Assembly (NCBI GenBank): GCA_001942185.1
Contig: MKJV01000078.1
Location: 42,698 to 106,697 of the forward strand
Source of the DNA: Pseudonocardia sp. CNS-004
GTDB lineage: Bacteria > Actinomycetota > Actinomycetes > Mycobacteriales > Pseudonocardiaceae
Direction: 5' to 3'
Length of the DNA: 64,000 nt
Positions 18,402 to 28,420 of the stretch are shown one piece after another (position 1 is the stretch's first letter; each line of letters starts with the position of its first letter). The position numbers and the translations under genes were made by a program. A model generated the notes under the pieces. The model saw nothing but the letters and a program-made list of their open reading frames with translations, searched no databases and was not told the origin of the DNA.

Positions 18402-19241
18402 GTGCGAGCACAGATGCAAGCAGCGGTCGTGGCAGCCGTCCTGCTGGTGCTCACGGCGTGCGGGGCACCGGCCGCCGGGTCGTCGGCGGAACGGTCGCTG
18501 ATCCTCGCCACGACGACGAGCACCCAGGACTCCGGCCTGCTCGACGAACTGCTCCCGGCGTTCACCGCCGCCACCGGGTGGGCCGTGAAGCCGGTCGCGG
18601 TGGGCAGCGGGCAGGCGATCGAGATGGGCCGCCGCGGCGAGGCCGACGTGGTGCTGGTGCACTCCCCCGCCGCTGAGGAGGAGTACGTCGCCGAGGGCAC
18701 CGCGGGCAGGCGCCTGCTGGTCATGCACAACGACTTCGTGCTGCTCGGGCCGGAGGCCGACCCGGCAGGGGTCCGCGGAGCGCGCGTCGACGAGGCCATG
18801 CGGAGGATCGCGGGCACAGGCGCGGTGTTCGTGTCCCGCGGCGACGACTCCGGCACCCACGCCCGGGAGAAGTCGCTGTGGGAGCAGGCCGGCGTGACCC
18901 CGGGTGCGCCCTGGTACCAGGAGACCGGGCAAGGCATGGGGGCCACGCTGCGGGTGGCCGCGGAGAAGGCCGGGTACACGCTGTCGGACCGCGCGACCCA
19001 CCTCGCCCAGCCCGACGGGCTCGCGCTGCTCGTCGAGGGTGACCCCGGTCTGCTGAACGTGTACCACGTGATCGAGGTGACCACGCGCGCGGGCGAGCGG
19101 GTGCAGCCCGAGGCGGCGGCCGCCTTCGCCGACTGGATCACGGGGCCGGACGCGCAGCGGCTCATCGGCGAGTTCGGCAGTGCGCGGTACGGGCAGCCGC
19201 TGTTCGTGCCGGATGCGGGCAAGCCGGACCCCACCGGCTGA
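18402..19241 (+). CDS. tupA: Tungstate-binding lipoprotein TupA
   Basis: Extracytoplasmic solute-binding lipoprotein of a tungstate ABC importer, 279 aa, intact. Lipobox LLVLTAC near residue 20, then the hallmark ILATTTSTQDSGLLD with the TTTS oxyanion-binding motif, GSGQAIEMGRRGEADVVLVHSP, SRGDDSGTHAREK and YQETGQGMGATL. The last of these is characteristic of TupA rather than ModA. GTG start with a -10 box just upstream. It heads tupABC and sits immediately before genes for tungsto/molybdo-enzymes and their cofactor. Confidence 0.88.
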   Translation: MRAQMQAAVVAAVLLVLTACGAPAAGSSAERSLILATTTSTQDSGLLDELLPAFTAATGWAVKPVAVGSGQAIEMGRRGEADVVLVHSPAAEEEYVAEGTAGRRLLVMHNDFVLLGPEADPAGVRGARVDEAMRRIAGTGAVFVSRGDDSGTHAREKSLWEQAGVTPGAPWYQETGQGMGATLRVAAEKAGYTLSDRATHLAQPDGLALLVEGDPGLLNVYHVIEVTTRAGERVQPEAAAAFADWITGPDAQRLIGEFGSARYGQPLFVPDAGKPDPTG

Positions 19242-19933
19242 TGGACGTCCTGCTCGACGGCCTGACGCAGGCGCTGTCGCTGTTGTTCTCCGGCGACCGG
19301 GAGACCTGGGCGATCACCCTGCTCACGCTGCGCGTCTCACTCGCCGCCACGGCCGTCGCGGCGCTGGTCGGGGTGCCGCTCGGCGCGGCGATCGCGCTCG
19401 GCGCCTTCCCCGGGAGGCGGCTGCTGCTCGCCGCCGCGAACACCGGGATGGGGCTGCCGCCAGTGGTGGTCGGGCTCGTCGTCACGGTGCTGCTGTGGCG
19501 CAGCGGGCCGCTCGGGGGGTTCGGACTGCTGTACACGCCCACCGCGATGGTGGTGGCGCAGGCGGTGATCGCGACGCCGGTGGTCGTGGCGCTCGTGGCG
19601 GCGGCGCTCCAGCAGGTCGACCCGGAGTTCCTGGTGCAGATGCAGGGGCTCGGCGCCACCCGGGTGCGGGCGCTGCTCGCGCTCGGGGCCGAGGCGCGGC
19701 TGCCGCTGCTGGCCGCGGCGATGGCGGCGTTCGGGGCGGTGGTCAGCGAGGTCGGCGCGGCGCAGATGGTGGGCGGCAACATCGCGGGGCAGACGCGGGT
19801 GCTCACCACCGCGGCGGTGCTCGCCACCAGCCGCGGCGAGTTCGGGCTCGCGATCGCGTTCGGGCTGGTGCTGCTGCTGCTCGCGTTCGCGGTGAACCTG
19901 GTCGTGACGCTCGCCGGGCAGCGCCCTCGGTGA
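19241..19933 (+). CDS. tupB: Tungstate ABC transporter permease TupB
   Basis: Inner-membrane permease with about five helices, 230 aa, intact. Contains the ATPase-coupling EAA-like loop EFLVQMQGLGATRVRALL and GLPPVVVGLVVTVLL. The start codon overlaps the tupA stop by one base and the stop overlaps the tupC start (GTGA). The short single-permease architecture matches TupB. Confidence 0.9.
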   Translation: MDVLLDGLTQALSLLFSGDRETWAITLLTLRVSLAATAVAALVGVPLGAAIALGAFPGRRLLLAAANTGMGLPPVVVGLVVTVLLWRSGPLGGFGLLYTPTAMVVAQAVIATPVVVALVAAALQQVDPEFLVQMQGLGATRVRALLALGAEARLPLLAAAMAAFGAVVSEVGAAQMVGGNIAGQTRVLTTAAVLATSRGEFGLAIAFGLVLLLLAFAVNLVVTLAGQRPR

Positions 19934-19989
19934 CGTCGCGGTCGGTGACATCGCGGTCGGTGACATCGCGGTCGGTGACGTCCCGGATC
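19930..19989 (+). repeat. Four 15-bp tandem repeats at the start of tupC
   Basis: Four consecutive 15-base units, each starting GTGAC and encoding V-T-S-R-S (last unit V-T-S-R-I): 19930-19944, 19945-19959, 19960-19974 and 19975-19989. Each unit begins with a potential GTG start codon in the same frame. Repeat-number change would lengthen or shorten the N-terminus without a frameshift. The first GTG overlaps the tupB stop. Confidence 0.85.
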
Positions 19990-20961
19990 GGCTGCCGGGA
20001 CCTGCGGGTGAGCGCCCACGGCCGGGAGCTGCTGCAGGTGCCGGAGCTCGACGTCGCCGCGGGCGAGGTGCTCGCCGTGCTCGGACCGAACGGCGCCGGG
20101 AAGTCCACGTTGCTGCGCGCGCTCGGCCACCTCGGCGGCCTGCACCGCGGCGGCGACGTGCTGCTCGACGGGCGGCCCGCCGGATCGCGGGACCTGCGGT
20201 CCGCGGTCGCCGCGGTGCTGCAGCGGCCCATCCTGCGCCACGGCACGGTGGCGGCGAACGCGGCGACCGGCCTGCAGCTGCGCGGGGTCGGGCGCGGCGA
20301 GGCCCGGCGTCGATCGGCACCGTGGCTGGACGCGCTGGGTGTCGGGCACCTCGCGACCCGCCCCGCGCGCACGCTGTCGGGGGGCGAGGCGCAGCGGGTG
20401 GCGATCGCCCGTGCGCTCGCCGTCTCGCCGCGGGTGCTGCTGCTCGACGAGCCGTTCGCCGGCCTGGACGCCACCACCCGCGCCGACCTGCTCGCCGACC
20501 TGCGTGTCGTGCTCGACGGGCTGGACACCGCTACCGTGCTGGTCACGCACGACCGGGACGAGGCGGTCGCGCTCGCCGGGCGCACCGCGCTGCTCGTCGC
20601 GGGCCGGATCCGGCAGCTGGGGGCCACCGAGCGGGTCCTGGACCGGCCCGTCGACGTCGACTGCGCCCGGCTCGTCGGGTTCACCAACGTGCTGCCGCCC
20701 GCCGTCACCGGCCGCCCCGACGTGTGCGTGGCGCGCCCCGAACACTGCTCGGCGGTGAACGGGCGGCCCGCCGGGCTGCGGATCCCCGGCACCGTGCGGC
20801 GCGTCGTGCCGCTGGGCGGCGGCACCCGCGTGGACGTGGACACGGCCGCAGGCACGCTGGCCTGCCTGGCCCCCGGCTCCGACGCGCCGCCGCCGGGGCA
20901 CGCCGCGGTGGTGACGGTGGCCGATCAGCACCTGCGCCGCGTGTGCGAGCCGGCCCGGTAG
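19930..20961 (+). CDS. tupC: Tungstate ABC transporter ATPase TupC
   Basis: ATP-hydrolysing subunit of the tungstate importer, 343 aa, intact. Walker A GPNGAGKST, signature LSGGEAQRVAIARAL, Walker B VLLLDEPFAGLD and switch His in VLVTHDRDEA. After the ATPase core comes a C-terminal extension of about 100 residues (GFTNVLPPAVTG ... VRRVVPLGGGTRVDVDT) that looks like an OB/TOBE regulatory domain, which may bind the oxyanion. The N-terminus is made of four VTSRS-like repeats, so any of four GTGs could be the real start; the first is chosen for its GTGA overlap with tupB. Confidence 0.9.
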   Translation: MTSRSVTSRSVTSRSVTSRIGCRDLRVSAHGRELLQVPELDVAAGEVLAVLGPNGAGKSTLLRALGHLGGLHRGGDVLLDGRPAGSRDLRSAVAAVLQRPILRHGTVAANAATGLQLRGVGRGEARRRSAPWLDALGVGHLATRPARTLSGGEAQRVAIARALAVSPRVLLLDEPFAGLDATTRADLLADLRVVLDGLDTATVLVTHDRDEAVALAGRTALLVAGRIRQLGATERVLDRPVDVDCARLVGFTNVLPPAVTGRPDVCVARPEHCSAVNGRPAGLRIPGTVRRVVPLGGGTRVDVDTAAGTLACLAPGSDAPPPGHAAVVTVADQHLRRVCEPAR

Positions 20962-20999
20962 CCCATGGGGCGACCGCGCCCTGCGACTAGCATCGGGAC

Positions 21000-21857
21000 G
21001 TGATCGGGCTCGCAGATGCCGCAGGTGTCGTCCTCGCAGGCGGCCGTTCCTCTCGGATGGGCCGACCCAAGGCGGCCCTCGAGTGGCACGGCTCCACGCT
21101 GCTGCACCGCACCAGCGCCCTGCTCGCCCGTACCGTCGGCGGGCCCGTGCTGGTCGTCGCCGCGCCGGGCCAGGAACTGCCGGAGCTGCCGGCCGCGGTC
21201 GAGGTGGTGGCCGACCCCGTCGAAGGGATGGGCCCGATGCGCGGGCTCGCCACGGGCCTGGCCGCGCTCGAGGGGCGCGCGGCCGCGGCCTTCGTGTGCT
21301 CCACCGACCTGCCGTTCCTGCACCCCGCGCTGGTCCGGCGGGTGCTGCGCGGGTTCGCCGACCCGGAGACGGACGTCGTGCTGCCGGTGGCGCGCGGCTA
21401 CCGCCAACCCCTTGCCGCGGGCTACCGCACGGGGCTCGCCGGGCTGGTGGAGAAACTGCTCGCCGACGGCGACCTGCGGCCGGGGATGCTGCTGCGGCAC
21501 TGCCGCGTCGCCCAGCTCGACGACGCCGCTCTGCTGGCCGACGCCGAGCTGGCGCGCCTCGACCCCGAGCTGGACTCGCTGGTCAACGTCAACGAGCCGG
21601 CCGACTACGCCCAGGCGCTGGCCCGCCCGGAGCCGGAGGTCGTGGTCGAACGGTTCGGGGCGCTCGCGAGCAGCGGACAGCGGGGCCCCCGCACCGTCCG
21701 GGCGGCATCGCTCGGCGCGGCGGCCGCCGCCGTCGGCATCGTGCTGGACCGGCACGTCGTCGCGGCCGTCAACGGGGACCAGATGACCCGCGACGCCCGC
21801 CTGCCACTGGTCCCGGGCGACATCGTCTCCTTCCTGTCGGCGGACGCGGGCGGCTAG
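21000..21857 (+). CDS. MobA-type nucleotidyltransferase fused to a C-terminal MoaD-like domain
   Basis: 285 aa, intact. The first ~200 residues are a MobA-like molybdenum-cofactor guanylyltransferase (VVLAGGRSSRMGRPKAALEW, VEGMGPMRGLATGL, CSTDLPFLHP, VNVNEPADY). The last ~70 residues look like a MoaD/ThiS ubiquitin-like domain: VVVERFGALA, then VNGDQMTRDARLPLVPGDIVSFL, ending in -AGG. MoaD carries sulfur as a thiocarboxylate on such a C-terminal Gly-Gly. The fusion would tie a sulfur carrier to nucleotide attachment. GTG 21000 has TAGCAT 7 bases upstream (leaderless). It lies between tupABC and the aldehyde oxidoreductase. Confidence 0.82.
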   Translation: MIGLADAAGVVLAGGRSSRMGRPKAALEWHGSTLLHRTSALLARTVGGPVLVVAAPGQELPELPAAVEVVADPVEGMGPMRGLATGLAALEGRAAAAFVCSTDLPFLHPALVRRVLRGFADPETDVVLPVARGYRQPLAAGYRTGLAGLVEKLLADGDLRPGMLLRHCRVAQLDDAALLADAELARLDPELDSLVNVNEPADYAQALARPEPEVVVERFGALASSGQRGPRTVRAASLGAAAAAVGIVLDRHVVAAVNGDQMTRDARLPLVPGDIVSFLSADAGG

Positions 21858-21878
21858 AACAGGCCTACGCTCGGTGGT

Positions 21879-23676
21879 GTGACGGCAGGCGGATATTTCG
21901 GGCGAGCCCTGGTCGTGGACGTCGGGGAGCGCGGGGCGGAGAGCGCGCCCCTCCCCCTCGACGACGCGGTCCTGCGCGCCTACCTCGGCGGGGTCGGACT
22001 GGGCACCTGGCTGATGCACCGGTTGGCCCCCGCGGGGTCGATCCGCTCGCCCCGGACGCGCCGCTGGCGTTCGTGTTCTCCCCGCTGGTCGGCACGCCGT
22101 TGACGACGAGCGCGAAGTTCGCGGTGGTGGCGAAGTCGCCGCTCACCGGGCTGCTCACCGACGCGTTGGCGTCCAGCCGGTTCGCGATCGCCGGCAAGCT
22201 CACCGGGAACGACGCGATCGTCGTGCGGGGGAAGGCTGCGCAGCTGTCGGTGCTGCTGGTCGACGGCGACGGCGCCCGGCTCGAGCCGACGCCGGAGCTG
22301 GCCGGGCTGCCTGCGGCGGAGGCCGAGAAGGCCGTGCGGGAGCGGTTCGGGCGCGGCTGGCAGACCGCGGCGATCGGGCCGGCCGGGGAACGGCAGGTCC
22401 GCTACGCCACCGTCAGCCACGACGGGCGGCACGCCGGGCGGGGCGGGCTCGGCGCCGTCCTGGGGGCGAAGAACATCAAGGCCGTGCTGGTCCGGTCGGC
22501 CACCAGGGTGGACGTCGCCGACCAGACGGCGGTGCTCGCCGCCGCGAAGGACCTGCGTGCGCGCAGCTTCGGGCCGGCCACCGCGAAGTACCGCGAGCTG
22601 GGCACGCTCGCGAACCTGCTGGCCTTCAACGCCGTCTCCACGCTGCCCACCCGCAACTTCACCGCGGCCACCTTCGACGGCGCGCCCCGGCTCGCTGCGG
22701 AGGAGCTGCACGAGCTGCGCGGGGTGGCCCGCAACTCGTGCGCCTCGTGCTCGATCGGCTGCGAGCACATCTACTCCCGCAAGGGCGGCGGGCAGCAGCG
22801 CATGGAGTACGAGAACGTGTTCGCGCTCGGGCCGCTGTGCGGGGTGTCCGACCCGGACGACGTCTTCGCCGCGAGCGCCCGCTGCGACGAGCTGGGCCTG
22901 GACACGATCTCGGCGGGCGGCACGATCGCCTGGGCGATGGAGTGCGTGGAACGCGGCCTGATCGACGCGCCGTGGCTGCAGTTCGGCGACGGCGCCGCAC
23001 TCCTGCGCGCGCTCGACCTGATCGGCGCCCGGGACGGCCTCGGCGAGCTGCTCGCGCAGGGCTCGCGCCGGGCGGCCGAGGTCGTCGGCCACGGCTCGAT
23101 CGCATACGCGCCGCAGGTCAAGGGCCTGGAGCTGCCCGGGTACGAGCCGCGCACGCTGCAGGCGATGGCGCTGGGGCTCGCGGTCACGCCCGCGGGGCCG
23201 ACCACAACCGCTCCGGCGCGTACGAGGCGGACCTGTCCGGGGACCACGACCGGCTCAGCGGCGGCCCGGCCCAGGTCACCGCGGCGGTCGGCACGGAGGA
23301 CCGGGCGGCGGTGATGGACTCGATGATCCTCTGCAAGTTCTTGCGCGGGGTGTTCGAGGACCCGTTCACCGAGTGGGCGGCGCTGCTGCGCGCGGTCACC
23401 GGCTGGGACGTCGACGCCGCCGAGCTGCACGCCGTCGCGCGGCGGATCGTGCTGGCCAAGCGGGTGTTCAACCTGCGAGAAGGCGCCACCGCCGCCGACG
23501 ACACGCTGCCGCCGCGGATGCTGGAGACCCCGCTGCAGCTGGGCTCGGGCCGGGTGGCCGCGCTGAGCGCCGAACGCCTGCACGCGATGGTGGCCGGCTA
23601 CTACGCCGAGCGCGGCCTGGACGGGGAGGGGCGACCCACCCGGGAGGCGGAACAGGCATTGCTGCTCGGCAGATGA
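21879..23676 (+). CDS. Tungsten-type aldehyde:ferredoxin oxidoreductase (AOR) family protein
   Basis: About 599 aa after repair. AOR enzymes use a bis-molybdopterin tungsten centre to oxidise aldehydes to acids or run in reverse. N-terminus YFGRALVVDVGERG; SAKFAVVAKSPLTGLL; VSHDGRHAGRGGLGAVLGAKNIKAV (cofactor-binding). The 4Fe-4S cluster ligands are CASCSIGC (near 22740) plus a fourth Cys in MILCKFLRG (near 23332), so all four expected cysteines are present. One base is missing near 22040 (G run) and one near 23200 (C run). GTG start with TACGCT upstream. Downstream of tungstate uptake and cofactor genes, which supports tungsten as the metal. Confidence 0.88.
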
Positions 23677-23749
23677 CGACCGAGAATCGCCGCACCGAGA
23701 GCGGATCGTCTATGTTGTATGCGGTATGCACTACCGGTTGGGAGTCGAG

Positions 23750-26672
23750 ATGACAGCCGTGCACGAGCCGGCCACCGCAGTACGGACGGTTACCGCCGAT
23801 ATCGACGGGCGGTCCGTCACCGTGCCCGAGGGCACCTCCATCTATGACGCCGCCAAACAGGTCGGCGTGGACATTCCCGTGCTGTGCCACGACGAGCGCT
23901 ACGACCCGGTGGGCGTGTGCCGGATGTGCGTGGTCGACACCGGCGGTCGCGCGTTCGCCGCGGCGTGCGTGCGCCCGTGCGAGGACGGGATGCAGGTCAA
24001 GACGTCCACGCCCGAGCTGGAACGCAGCCGCGCCACCCTCACCGAGCTACTGGTCTCCGACCAGCCTCCGCGCGCGGAGGACCCGAAGGACACCAAGACC
24101 CGCGACAACCTGCTGCTCGAGCTGGCCGACGGCTTCGGGGTGGCCCGCGAGACCACCGAGCTGCCCTGTGGCTCCGGCCGGGGCACCGACTCGTCCAACC
24201 CGGTCATCGACGTCAACCACGACGCCTGCATCCTGTGCGACCGGTGCGTGCGGGCCTGCGACGACATCCAGGGCAACGACGTCATCGGCCGCTCCGGCAA
24301 GGGCTACGACACCCGGATCGCGTTCGACCTGAACGACCCGATGGGCGCCAGCTCGTGCGTCACCTGCGGCGAGTGCGTGCAGGCCTGCCCCACCGGGGCG
24401 CTGACCAACAAGCCGATCCGCGGCATCCCGATCCGGCCCCGGGAAGAGCTGGACGCCGTCGACAGCGTCTGCCCCTACTGCGGTGTCGGCTGCGCGCTCA
24501 CCTACTACGTCGACCGCGAACGCGGCGCGATCTCCTTCGCCGAGGGGCGCGACCAGCCCGGATCCCAGAGCAGGCTGTGCGTGAAGGGCCGCTACGGCTG
24601 GGACTACTCGGCCTCCCCGCAGCGGTTGACCACTCCCCTGATCCGCATCGACTCCGCCTACCCGAAGGGCCCGCTGTCCGCCGACGTCCGCGGCGACCGC
24701 AACGGCGCGAACGACCGGGGCCGGGTCGAGGGCGGCGAGCGCAGCGGCGGGGGCCGCAAGCCCGGCGACAAGCGGGGCGGCAAGCACAAGCCCGGCGGCC
24801 TGGTCGACTACGACGAGATCACGCCGTACTTCCGGGAGGCCACCTGGGACGAGGCGCTCGACCTGATCGCCCGCCGGCTCCGCGAGATCCACACGGCCGG
24901 CGGGCCGGGCGCGATCGCCGGGTTCGGCTCGGCGAAGTGCTCCAACGAGGAGGCCTACCTCTTCCAGAAGCTCATCCGCACCGGCTTCGGCACCAACAAC
25001 ATCGACCACTGCACCCGGCTGTGCCACGCCTCCTCGGTGGCCGCGCTGTTCGAGGGCGTCGGCTCGGGCGCGGTCTCCACGACCTACGGCGACGTGTCCA
25101 ACGCCGACGTCGTGATCATCACCGGCTCCAACCCCACCGCGAACCACCCGGTGGCCAGCTCCTTCTTCAAGCAGGCCCGCCGCCGCGGCACCAAGGTGAT
25201 CTACGTGGACCCGCGGGCGTCCACGGTGGCCGAGCACGCCGACATCTTCGTTCAGCTCAAGCCGGGCACCGATGTGGCGTTCTACAACGCGCTGATGCAC
25301 GAGATCATCCGGCTCGGGCTGATCGACCGCGAGTTCATCGCGGGCCGCACCTCCAACTACGACGAGCTGGCCCGCACGGTCGCCGACTACCCACCCGAGC
25401 GGGCCGCGCAGATCACCGGCGTGGACGCGACATGATCCGCGAGGTCGCGCGCACGTGGGGCGAAGCCGGGGCCGCGGTCGTCTACTGGGGGATGGGGATC
25501 TCCCAGCACACCACCGGCACCGACAACGCCCGCTGTCTGATCGCCCTGTGTTCGATCACCGGCAACGTCGGGCGCCCGGGCACCGGGCTGCACCCGCTGC
25601 GCGGGCAGAACAACGTGCAGGGCGCGTCGGACGCGGGCCTGATCCCGATGTTCTACCCCGACTACCAGGGCGTGGACGCCGAGCAGACCCGGCTGCGGTT
25701 CGAGGAGGCGTGGGGCACCAGCCTCGACCCCAACCGCGGGCTGACCGTCACCGAGATCATCAAGTCGGTGCTGCAGCCCGACGGCGTGCGCGGCATGTAC
25801 ATGCTCGGGGAGAACCCGTTCCTCTCCGACCCGAACATCAACAAGGTGCGCAAGGCGCTCTCCGCGCTGGACTTCCTCGTGGTGCAGGACATCTTCCTCA
25901 CCGAGACCGCCGAGTTCGCCGACGTGATCCTCCCGGCCACGTCGTACCTGGAGAAGGACGGCACCTACACCAACACCGACCGGCGGGTGCAGCTCGGCCG
26001 CAAGGTGATGGACCCGCCCGGGCAGGCCCGCCCGGACTGGCAGATCGTCCAGGACATCGCCCGGCGGATCGGGCTGGACTGGGACTACGGCTCGCCGAGC
26101 GAGGTGTTCGACGAGATGGTCGCGCTGATGCCGTCGTACAAGAACCTGCGCTACGACAACCTCGGGCTCTCCGGGAAGCTCTACCCGAACGCCGACCCCG
26201 AGCACAGCGACGGCACGATCGTCATGTTCGACGAGCGGTTCAACACCGACGACGGGCTCGCCCACCTGGTACCGGCCCAGTGGCTGCCGGCCAAGGAACT
26301 TCCCGACGCGGAGTACCCGCTGGTGCTCAACACCGGCAGGCTGCTGGAGCACTGGCACACCGGCTCGATGACGAGGCGCTCGTTCGCCCTCGACGCGATC
26401 TCCCCGGTGGCCGAGGTCTACATGCACCCGAAGGACGCCGCCGACCGCGGGCTGTCCCACGGCGAGACCGTCCGGGTGCGGTCCCGCCGGGGCACGATCG
26501 AGCTGCTGGTGCGCATCTCGCACCGCGAGCAGCTGGGCAACTGCTTCATCCCGTTCCACTTCCGGGAGCCGCGGCCAACCTGCTGACCATCGACGAGATC
26601 GACCCGGTCGGCAAGATCCCGGAGTTCAAGTTCTGCGCCATTCAGGTCGAGCCGCTGGGAGTGCGGGCATGA
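23750..26672 (+). CDS. NAD-linked formate dehydrogenase catalytic (alpha) subunit
   Basis: Molybdenum- or tungsten-dependent formate dehydrogenase, ~974 aa after repair. In order: an N-terminal [2Fe-2S] domain (CHDERYDPVGVCRMC ... AACVRPC), two 4Fe-4S motifs (CILCDRCVRAC, CVTCGECVQACPTGAL), the catalytic-domain cluster CPYCGVGC, a Gly/Arg/Lys-rich insert (about residues 313-352), and the active site DHCTRLCHASS with Cys (~425) as metal ligand instead of selenocysteine. The C-terminal cofactor domain has NTGRLLEHWHTGSMTRR. One base is missing near 25432 and one near 26565. ATG 23750 is preferred to 23726 because GGGAG precedes it. The stop overlaps the next start (ATGA). Confidence 0.92.
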
Positions 26673-28420
26673 CAGAGGTGACCGACCGGGCCGCCGAGAT
26701 CCGGGCCCGGCGCGTACCGGGGGTGGAGGCGCGGGCCGGCAAGTTCCCCGGGCCGTCGCTGATCCCCGCGCTCAACGCGATCCAGGCCCGGCTGGGCTGG
26801 CTGCCCCGCGAGGAGCTCGAGGAGCTCGCCCGCGACACCCGCCGCCCGCTCTACGAGATCGAGGGCCTGATCTCGTTCTACCCGCACTTCCGCACCGAGC
26901 CGCCCACCAAGGTCGCGCTGCACGTCTGCCACGACCTGCCGTGCTTCCTGCGCGACGGCGAGGCCCGGCTGGCGGAGCTGCGCGAGCGCTACGGCGAGGA
27001 CGCCGAGGTGGAGCTCGTCGAGGTGTCCTGCCTCGGCCGCTGCGACACCGCGCCCGCGGTCGCGGTCAACGAGCGACCGGCGCCCGTCGAGGACACCGAC
27101 GCGCTGGTGGCGGGTGCGCGCGCGGGCGACGTCGGCGCCACCCCGGCGAACCTGCGCACCGAGCCGTGGCCGAACGACCCCTACCCGGCCGGGTCGGGGG
27201 TCGCCGAGCGCTACACCACGCTGCGCGCGCTGCTGGCGGGCGAGCTGGACCCGGACACCGTCGTGCAGACCCTGAAGGACTCCGGGCTGCGCGGGATGGG
27301 CGGGGCCGGGTTCCCGACCGGGACGAAGTGGGGCCTGGTCCGCGGCGCGGGCGGCGACGTCAAGTACGCGATCTGCAACGCCGACGAGTCCGAGCCGGGC
27401 ACGTTCAAGGACCGCCAGATCCTCGCCACCCAGCCGCACCTGGTGCTGGAAGGGCTGCTGCTGGGCATGGCGGTGGTCGGCGCCGAGGAAGGCTGGGTGT
27501 TCATCCGCCACGAGTACGGCCCCGAGGAGCACGTCCTGCGCGAGGAGCTGCAGGCCCTGCGCGCGGCCGGCGTCACCGGCCCGGACGCCTGCGGCAGCGG
27601 GCGGCGCCTCGACGTCGAGGTGTTCGTCTCCCCCGGCGGCTACATCCTCGGCGAGGAGACCGCGCTGCTGGAGTGCATGGAGGGCCACCGCGGCGAACCG
27701 CGCAACAAGCCGCCGTTCCCCGGCAACTACGGCCTGCACGGCAGGCCCACGCTGATGAACTCGGTGGAGACGTTCGCCGATGTCCCGGTGATCCTGCAGC
27801 GCGGCGCGCAGTGGTGGGCCGACCAGGGCGCGGGCGAGTCGGTGGGCTGGAAGTTCTTCGCCGTGTCCGGGCACGTCGAGCGGCCGGACGTGTACTGCGT
27901 GCCGATGGGCACCACCGTGCGCGAGCTGATCGAGCTGGCGGGCGGCGTCAGCGATGGCCGCGAGGTCGGTGCCGTGCAACCCGGCGGGGCGTCGTCGAAC
28001 TTCATCGGCCCCGACGATCTGGACATGCCGCTGGACTTCGGCACCGCCGCGGAGCACGGCACGATGCTCGGCTCGGGCGCGATGGTCGTGCTGGCCGACG
28101 GCACCGACCTGCTCGCCGCGTCGACCAACGTGCTGCGGTTCTTCCGCAACGAGTCGTGCGGCAAGTGCGTGCCGTGCCGGGTGGGCTCCACGAAGGCACA
28201 TGCGATCCTGCGCGACGTCGTCGAGACCGGCTCGGACCTGGCCGACGACCAGCGGGCGCACATCCTGCGGCTGGAGGAGGCCATGCGCAAGACCTCCATC
28301 TGCGGGCTGGGCCAGGTCGCGCTGGGTCCGGTGGTCAGCGTGCTGGGGCTGGACAAGGGCGGTGCGGCAGCCCGGCCCCAGCCCCGCCCGGAGGGCGCGG
28401 AGGACCAGCCGGACCGGTGA
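26669..28420 (+). CDS. Formate dehydrogenase diaphorase subunit (NuoE-NuoF fusion)
   Basis: 583 aa, intact. It transfers electrons from the formate dehydrogenase alpha subunit to NAD+. Residues ~1-155 are a NuoE-like thioredoxin-fold [2Fe-2S] domain (CHDLPCFLRD, CLGRCDTAP). The rest is NuoF-like with the NADH/FMN motifs GLRGMGGAGFPTGTKWG, CNADESEPGTFKDR, GAYILGEE-like GGYILGEETALLE, and the 4Fe-4S site ESCGKCVPCRVG ... CGLGQ. Such fusions occur in NAD-reducing formate dehydrogenases of actinobacteria. Overlaps both neighbours by 4 bases. Confidence 0.92.
   Translation: MTEVTDRAAEIRARRVPGVEARAGKFPGPSLIPALNAIQARLGWLPREELEELARDTRRPLYEIEGLISFYPHFRTEPPTKVALHVCHDLPCFLRDGEARLAELRERYGEDAEVELVEVSCLGRCDTAPAVAVNERPAPVEDTDALVAGARAGDVGATPANLRTEPWPNDPYPAGSGVAERYTTLRALLAGELDPDTVVQTLKDSGLRGMGGAGFPTGTKWGLVRGAGGDVKYAICNADESEPGTFKDRQILATQPHLVLEGLLLGMAVVGAEEGWVFIRHEYGPEEHVLREELQALRAAGVTGPDACGSGRRLDVEVFVSPGGYILGEETALLECMEGHRGEPRNKPPFPGNYGLHGRPTLMNSVETFADVPVILQRGAQWWADQGAGESVGWKFFAVSGHVERPDVYCVPMGTTVRELIELAGGVSDGREVGAVQPGGASSNFIGPDDLDMPLDFGTAAEHGTMLGSGAMVVLADGTDLLAASTNVLRFFRNESCGKCVPCRVGSTKAHAILRDVVETGSDLADDQRAHILRLEEAMRKTSICGLGQVALGPVVSVLGLDKGGAAARPQPRPEGAEDQPDR

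Noticed and set aside
19930..19989. CRISPR-like or satellite array
   Set aside because: Repeats are directly adjacent without spacers, 15 bases long and in frame with an ABC ATPase; better described as a coding tandem repeat.
26642..28261. Long open frame antisense to the formate dehydrogenase diaphorase
   Set aside because: Composition is Arg/Val/Leu/Gln-rich as expected of the complement of a GC-rich gene, and no family motif is visible; the sense strand is an intact NuoE-NuoF protein.
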